Positions 59,463 to 64,000 of a stretch of 64,000 nucleotides of DNA are shown here, in pieces. How positions within the stretch are numbered: position 1 is the first letter of the stretch; every line of letters begins with the position of its first letter. The DNA is from Arachidicoccus sp. Lineage in GTDB: Bacteria; Bacteroidota; Bacteroidia; Chitinophagales; Chitinophagaceae. A program made the translations under genes and the position numbers. Below the pieces are notes generated by a model. It worked only from the letters and a program-made list of their open reading frames with translations. It ran no database searches and had not been told where the DNA came from. The stretch spans positions 186,001-250,000 of the forward strand of contig JAPWKH010000014.1 of NCBI GenBank assembly GCA_028283605.1. Reading direction: 5' to 3'.

Positions 59463-61208
59463 ATGGAAACTTTAGATATTACAAAAGAAACAACAGCTGA
59501 AAAGCCGCAGCCCGCAAAGGTTTCGCTCAGCGGCAGTCAAGCCGTTTTGGAAGCATTGATTGCGGAAAATGTAAAAACAGTTTTCGGTTATCCCGGCGGC
59601 GCTATCATGCCTATATACGATGCGCTATATGATTATAAAGATAAGCTTGAGCACATACTGGTGCGTCACGAACAAGGCGGAATCCACGCTGCACAAGGCT
59701 TTGCACGTGCATCCGGAGAAGTCGGTGTAGTATTTGCAACAAGCGGCCCTGGCGCAACCAATCTGGTTACGGGCATTGCAGATGCAATGATCGACAGTAC
59801 GCCATTGGTATGTATAACAGGACAAGTATTTGCTCATCTTTTGGGTACGGATGCTTTTCAGGAAACAGATGTGATAAACATAACAACGCCGGTTACCAAA
59901 TGGAATTATCAGGTAACGGAAGCGTCGGAAATTCCAAGTGTTTTGGCGAAAGCCTTTTACATCGCGCGTTCCGGCCGTCCCGGCCCAGTGTTGGTAGATA
60001 TTACCAAAAATGCACAAGTCGAAAAATTCGATTACAAAGGTTACATTCCTTGCAATCATATTCGCAGTTATTTGCCAAAGCCGAAAGTGAGAAAAAAATT
60101 TATTGCTGAAGCGGCAAAACTTATTAATGAAGCAAAGAAACCATTCGTATTATTTGGACAAGGAATTATTTTAGGCGAAGCAGAAAAAGAATTTCAAACA
60201 TTTATTGAGAAAGCCGGTCTTCCTTCTGCATTTACCATTATGGGCGAAAGCGCTATTCCTTCCGATCATCCGTTAAATGTGGGAATGCTGGGTATGCATG
60301 GCAATTATGCACCGAATGTTTTGACGAATGAATGCGATGTGTTAATAGCTATTGGTATGCGCTTCGATGATCGCGTTACCGGGAGATTGGATAAATATGC
60401 GAAGCAGGCAAAAATTATTCATCTGGATATTGACCCTGCTGAAATTGATAAGAACGTGAAAACAACTGTTCCTGTTTGGGGCGATTGTAAAGAAACATTG
60501 CCTTTGCTTACCGAATTAATCAATAAAACAGAACACACGGCATGGCTGCAGCGTTTTCGTGATTTGGAACAAGAAGAAATAAAACAAGTTATCAACGAAG
60601 AATTAAATCCGTCCACAGAAATTATGTCGATGGGCGAGGTGATTAAAGTGTTGAATAAATTGACGAATGAAGATGCAATAATTGTAACCGATGTAGGGCA
60701 GCATCAAATGGTAGCTTGCCGCTATGCGAAGTTTAAAAATTCGCGCAGCAATATTACTTCCGGCGGATTGGGAACAATGGGTTTTGGTTTGCCCGCAGCT
60801 ATTGGTGCAAAATACGGTGCACCAGAAAGAACAGTTGTTTCAATCAGCGGCGACGGTGGCTTTCAAATGACGATACAAGAGTTGGGAACAATTATGCAAT
60901 TCGGTGCAGATGTAAAAATTCTTATTTTAAACAATCAGTTTTTAGGAATGGTGCGTCAATGGCAGGAATTATTTAACGACAGAAGATATTCTTTCGTAAA
61001 CATTACTTCGCCCGATTATATAACAGTTGCGAAAGGTTACGGCATTGCAGGCAAAAGAATCGACAAGAGAGAAGATTTGGAAAGTTCGTTACAAGAAATG
61101 TTGAGTTATAAGGGTTCTTATCTTTTGGAAGTAATGGTTGGGAAAGAAAATAATGTATTTCCAATGGTACCGCAAGGTTGCAGCGTAAGTGAGATCAGAT
61201 TAAAGTAA
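59463..61208 (+). CDS. ilvB: Acetolactate synthase large subunit
   Basis: TPP enzyme: VFGYPGGAIMPIYDAL, RHEQGGIHAAQGFARASG, GDGGFQMTIQELGT. Confidence 0.96.
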   Translation: METLDITKETTAEKPQPAKVSLSGSQAVLEALIAENVKTVFGYPGGAIMPIYDALYDYKDKLEHILVRHEQGGIHAAQGFARASGEVGVVFATSGPGATNLVTGIADAMIDSTPLVCITGQVFAHLLGTDAFQETDVINITTPVTKWNYQVTEASEIPSVLAKAFYIARSGRPGPVLVDITKNAQVEKFDYKGYIPCNHIRSYLPKPKVRKKFIAEAAKLINEAKKPFVLFGQGIILGEAEKEFQTFIEKAGLPSAFTIMGESAIPSDHPLNVGMLGMHGNYAPNVLTNECDVLIAIGMRFDDRVTGRLDKYAKQAKIIHLDIDPAEIDKNVKTTVPVWGDCKETLPLLTELINKTEHTAWLQRFRDLEQEEIKQVINEELNPSTEIMSMGEVIKVLNKLTNEDAIIVTDVGQHQMVACRYAKFKNSRSNITSGGLGTMGFGLPAAIGAKYGAPERTVVSISGDGGFQMTIQELGTIMQFGADVKILILNNQFLGMVRQWQELFNDRRYSFVNITSPDYITVAKGYGIAGKRIDKREDLESSLQEMLSYKGSYLLEVMVGKENNVFPMVPQGCSVSEIRLK

Positions 61209-61224
61209 TGATGATTTAATAAAA

Positions 61225-61512
61225 ATGATAACGGAAATAGCCATATTAAATATTAAGCAAAATCAATCGGAAGAATATTTAAAATCTTTCGCGAAAGCAG
61301 CGTCAATCATTACTGCAAGCGAAGGATATATTTCTCATGAACTACAAAAATGTGTTGAGCATGAAGATAAATTTTTGCTTACCGTAAAATGGCAAACATT
61401 AGAAAATCATACGGAAGGTTTCAGAAAAAGTGAAGCTTATCAGGAATGGAAGAGATTGTTACATCATTACTATGATCCATTTCCGGAAGTAGAACATTAT
61501 TCTCTATTATAA
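61225..61512 (+). CDS. Antibiotic biosynthesis monooxygenase (ABM)-domain protein
   Basis: About 95 aa, ITASEGYISHELQKCVEHEDKFLLTVKWQTLENHTEGFRKSEAYQEW. Confidence 0.82.
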   Translation: MITEIAILNIKQNQSEEYLKSFAKAASIITASEGYISHELQKCVEHEDKFLLTVKWQTLENHTEGFRKSEAYQEWKRLLHHYYDPFPEVEHYSLL

Positions 61513-61550
61513 ACATATCACGTATTACTCAGAACTTATTACCAAATAAA

Positions 61551-62141
61551 ATGAACAAACAAGAATTCACAATATCTGTATATACCGAAAACCAAATCGG
61601 CTTGCTCAACCGCATTGCCATCATGTTTTCGCGCAGAAAAATCAATGTCGAGAGTCTTAATGTTTCTCCTACGGAAATTGAAGGCATCTCTCGCTTTACC
61701 ATCGTTATCAACGAAGCCGAAGATGTAGTTAGAAAACTTGCAAGACAAATTGAAAAGCAAATCGAAGTATTGAAAGTTTATTACAATACCAATGAAGAAG
61801 TTATTTGGCAGGAGTTGGCTTTATACAAAGTGCCTACCGATGTGATTTCCGAAAAAGCAAAAGTGGAGCGGCTTTTACGCGAATATGGTGCGCAGGCTGT
61901 TGTTATTCGCAGTGATTATACAGTGTTTGAAACTGTTGGTCATCGTGAAGAAATCGATGGATTACTCGAAGCGTTAGCGCCCTATGGATTGATTGAATTT
62001 GTACGCAGCGCACGCGTAGCTATTATCAAAGATAGCGAAGGGTTTCACAATAAATTAAAAGAATTCGAAAACAGAGAACCTTCAGAAGCGGTTATCGAAA
62101 ACGAATTTTTAAATAAACAAAGCGAAGTATTTACGATGTAA
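61551..62141 (+). CDS. ilvN: Acetolactate synthase small subunit
   Basis: ACT domain FTISVYTENQIGLLNRIAIMFSRRKINVESLNVSPTE. Confidence 0.94.
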   Translation: MNKQEFTISVYTENQIGLLNRIAIMFSRRKINVESLNVSPTEIEGISRFTIVINEAEDVVRKLARQIEKQIEVLKVYYNTNEEVIWQELALYKVPTDVISEKAKVERLLREYGAQAVVIRSDYTVFETVGHREEIDGLLEALAPYGLIEFVRSARVAIIKDSEGFHNKLKEFENREPSEAVIENEFLNKQSEVFTM

Positions 62142-62166
62142 TTTGTTCTAGCTTTAAGATTTCACA

Positions 62167-62634
62167 ATGCAGTATTCTATAAAATATATCAGAAAAAACA
62201 GAGAATTATTTTTAAAATTACTTGACGGTTTAACCATTGAACAACTTAATAAAATACCGACAGGATTTAATAATAATATTATATGGAATTTCGGTCACAT
62301 TATTGTTTCCACGCAATTATTAGCGTACGTTCGCTCCGGCGTACAAGTCGATTTTGAAGTAAGCTTCCAAGAAAAATTCAAAAGCGGAACAAGGCCGGAA
62401 AGTTTTATTACACAAGAAGAAATTGAAGAATTAAAAGAACTGTTATACTCAACTTTGGATCTAATAGAAGAAAATGAAAAAAAGAATTATTTTGACAAAG
62501 TAATTCCTTTTTCAACTCAAACGTACGGATTTGAAATGAATACATTTGAAGAAGTTTTGGCTTGCATTCAATCGCACGAATCGTTGCATTACGGATACGC
62601 TTTGGCTCAAAAAAGATTAGTAAATAATTTATAA
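62167..62634 (+). CDS. DinB-family protein
   Basis: LLDGLTIEQLNKIPTGFNNNIIWNFGHIIVSTQLL ... HESLHYGYALAQKRLV; DinB metal-site-like His positions. Confidence 0.82.
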   Translation: MQYSIKYIRKNRELFLKLLDGLTIEQLNKIPTGFNNNIIWNFGHIIVSTQLLAYVRSGVQVDFEVSFQEKFKSGTRPESFITQEEIEELKELLYSTLDLIEENEKKNYFDKVIPFSTQTYGFEMNTFEEVLACIQSHESLHYGYALAQKRLVNNL

Positions 62635-62690
62635 TCGATTACTTTTTAAACCATATTCAAAAACAATAAATCTTAATTAAAAAACAAACA

Positions 62691-63737
62691 ATGGCAAAAT
62701 TAAATTTCGGCGGTGTTGAAGAAAATGTAGTAACACGCGAAGAATTTCCGCTTGCGAAAGCACAGGAAGTATTACAGAATGAAACAGTAGCAGTTATCGG
62801 TTACGGTGTTCAAGGACCGGGACAAGCATTGAATCAAAGAGATAACGGTATCAATGTAATCGTTGGTCAAAGAAAAAACTCAAAAACATGGGATAAAGCT
62901 ATCGCTGACGGATTTGTTGAAGGACAAACTTTATTCGAAATAGAAGAAGCATTGGAAAAAGGAACAATCATCTGTTACCTATTGAGCGATGCTGCCCAAA
63001 TCGAATTGTGGCCTACCGTAAAAAAGCATTTGACTGCCGGGAAAGCTTTGTATTTCTCTCACGGTTTCGGTATTACATTCAACGAGCAAACAGGCATTAT
63101 TCCGCCTGCAGATGTTGATGTATTCTTAGTTGCACCAAAAGGCTCGGGAACATCTTTACGCAGAATGTTTTTGCAAGGCCGCGGCTTGAACAGTTCGTTC
63201 GCAATTTTCCAGGATGCCACAGGCAAAGCGAAAGACAGAGTAATTGCTTTAGGCATTGCAGTAGGAAGCGGTTATTTGTTCGAAACCGATTTCAGAAAAG
63301 AAGTATTCAGCGATTTAACCGGCGAACGCGGAACTTTGATGGGTGCAATACAGGGAATTTTTGCTGCACAATATCAGGTATTGCGCGACAAAGGTCATAC
63401 GCCTTCTGAGGCATTCAACGAAACAGTAGAAGAATTGACACAGTCATTGATGCCGTTGGTTGCGGAGAACGGGATGGATTGGATGTATGCGAACTGTTCA
63501 ACAACAGCACAACGCGGCGCGTTGGATTGGTGGAAAAAATTCCGCGATGCTACATTGCCGGTCTTTACCGAATTATATGAAAGCGTAGCAACCGGTAAAG
63601 AATCTAAGCGTTCTATCGACAGCAATTCTCAACCCGATTATCGCGAAAAACTAAATGAAGAATTGAAAGAGCTTCGTGAAAGCGAATTATGGCAGGCAGG
63701 TAAAACGGTAAGAAGTTTAAGACCCGAGAATAATTAG
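62691..63737 (+). CDS. ilvC: Ketol-acid reductoisomerase (class I size)
   Basis: VAVIGYGVQGPGQALNQRDNGINVIVGQRKNSKTW, FSHGFGITF, VAPKGSGTSLRRMF, EVFSDLTGERGTLMGAIQG. Confidence 0.95.
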   Translation: MAKLNFGGVEENVVTREEFPLAKAQEVLQNETVAVIGYGVQGPGQALNQRDNGINVIVGQRKNSKTWDKAIADGFVEGQTLFEIEEALEKGTIICYLLSDAAQIELWPTVKKHLTAGKALYFSHGFGITFNEQTGIIPPADVDVFLVAPKGSGTSLRRMFLQGRGLNSSFAIFQDATGKAKDRVIALGIAVGSGYLFETDFRKEVFSDLTGERGTLMGAIQGIFAAQYQVLRDKGHTPSEAFNETVEELTQSLMPLVAENGMDWMYANCSTTAQRGALDWWKKFRDATLPVFTELYESVATGKESKRSIDSNSQPDYREKLNEELKELRESELWQAGKTVRSLRPENN

Positions 63738-63765
63738 TTAGTTTAAGGATTTTACATTAGATAAT

Positions 63766-63800
63766 AAAGGTTTGGGATAAATGTCTCAAACCTTTTTATT
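63766..63800 (+). terminator. Rho-independent terminator after ilvC
   Basis: AAAGGTTTGGGA/TCTCAAACCTTT stem (one G:U), 6-nt loop, T-tract. Confidence 0.78.
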
Positions 63801-63803
63801 TTA

Positions 63804-64000
63804 TAGTTAAATCATAATAATTTGTCATATTATTTGTATTTTTGTATTATGTCGTATTCTATAGATTTCCGCAAACAATTATTTAAGATTAAGCGTCAGG
63901 AAAATCTCACATTTCAAGAAACTGCAGAAAGATTTGGTATTCCCATAAGGACGTTGTTTAGATGGCAAAAATGTATAAATCCTAAAACAAAGCGGAACAA
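63804..64000 (+). mobile_element. IS630-family insertion sequence, copy 3 (left end; continues beyond window)
   Basis: TAGTTAAATCATAATAATTTGTC... followed by the same orfA start ATGTCGTATTCTATAGATTTCCGC; TA at 63802-63803. Confidence 0.93.

Noticed and set aside
1-64000. CRISPR arrays, tRNA or rRNA genes
   Set aside because: No regularly spaced repeats and no tRNA/rRNA-like sequences were noticed by eye; a tRNAscan/Infernal run would be needed to exclude them.

Overview
64-kb window from a Bacteroidota chromosome (Chitinophagaceae-like judging by protein content; inference). Left part (0.4-13.7 kb): lipid A modification pair (EptA-like plus PAP2), four AraC-type regulators, an electrophile/quinone reductase cluster (QOR, cupin, Old Yellow Enzyme), a ribulose-monophosphate pair (hxlA-hxlB) and a truncated SDR. 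Middle (13.6-36 kb): a minus-strand polysaccharide utilization locus (susC, susD, GH16, GH43, a frameshifted GH51, GH2, two GH35, and an HTCS regulator), bracketed by two near-identical 895-bp IS630-family copies; a third copy starts at 63804. Next (36-49 kb): M28 peptidase, MFS transporter, TonB-dependent receptor, SET protein, pirin, desaturase, PhyH dioxygenase, SDR. Right part (49-64 kb): a leu-ilv supercluster (leuA, leuC, leuD, leuB, ilvD, ilvB, ilvN, ilvC) interleaved with small accessory genes. The most striking unannotated feature is a complete transcription-attenuation leader upstream of ilvD (57562-57715): a 32-aa leader peptide with the run [11 protein letters not shown], a 12-nt antiterminator arm inside the leader ORF, and a perfect 11-bp terminator hairpin with a U-tract. 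Coordinates come from the supplied ORF track and hand counting; no database or folding search was run.
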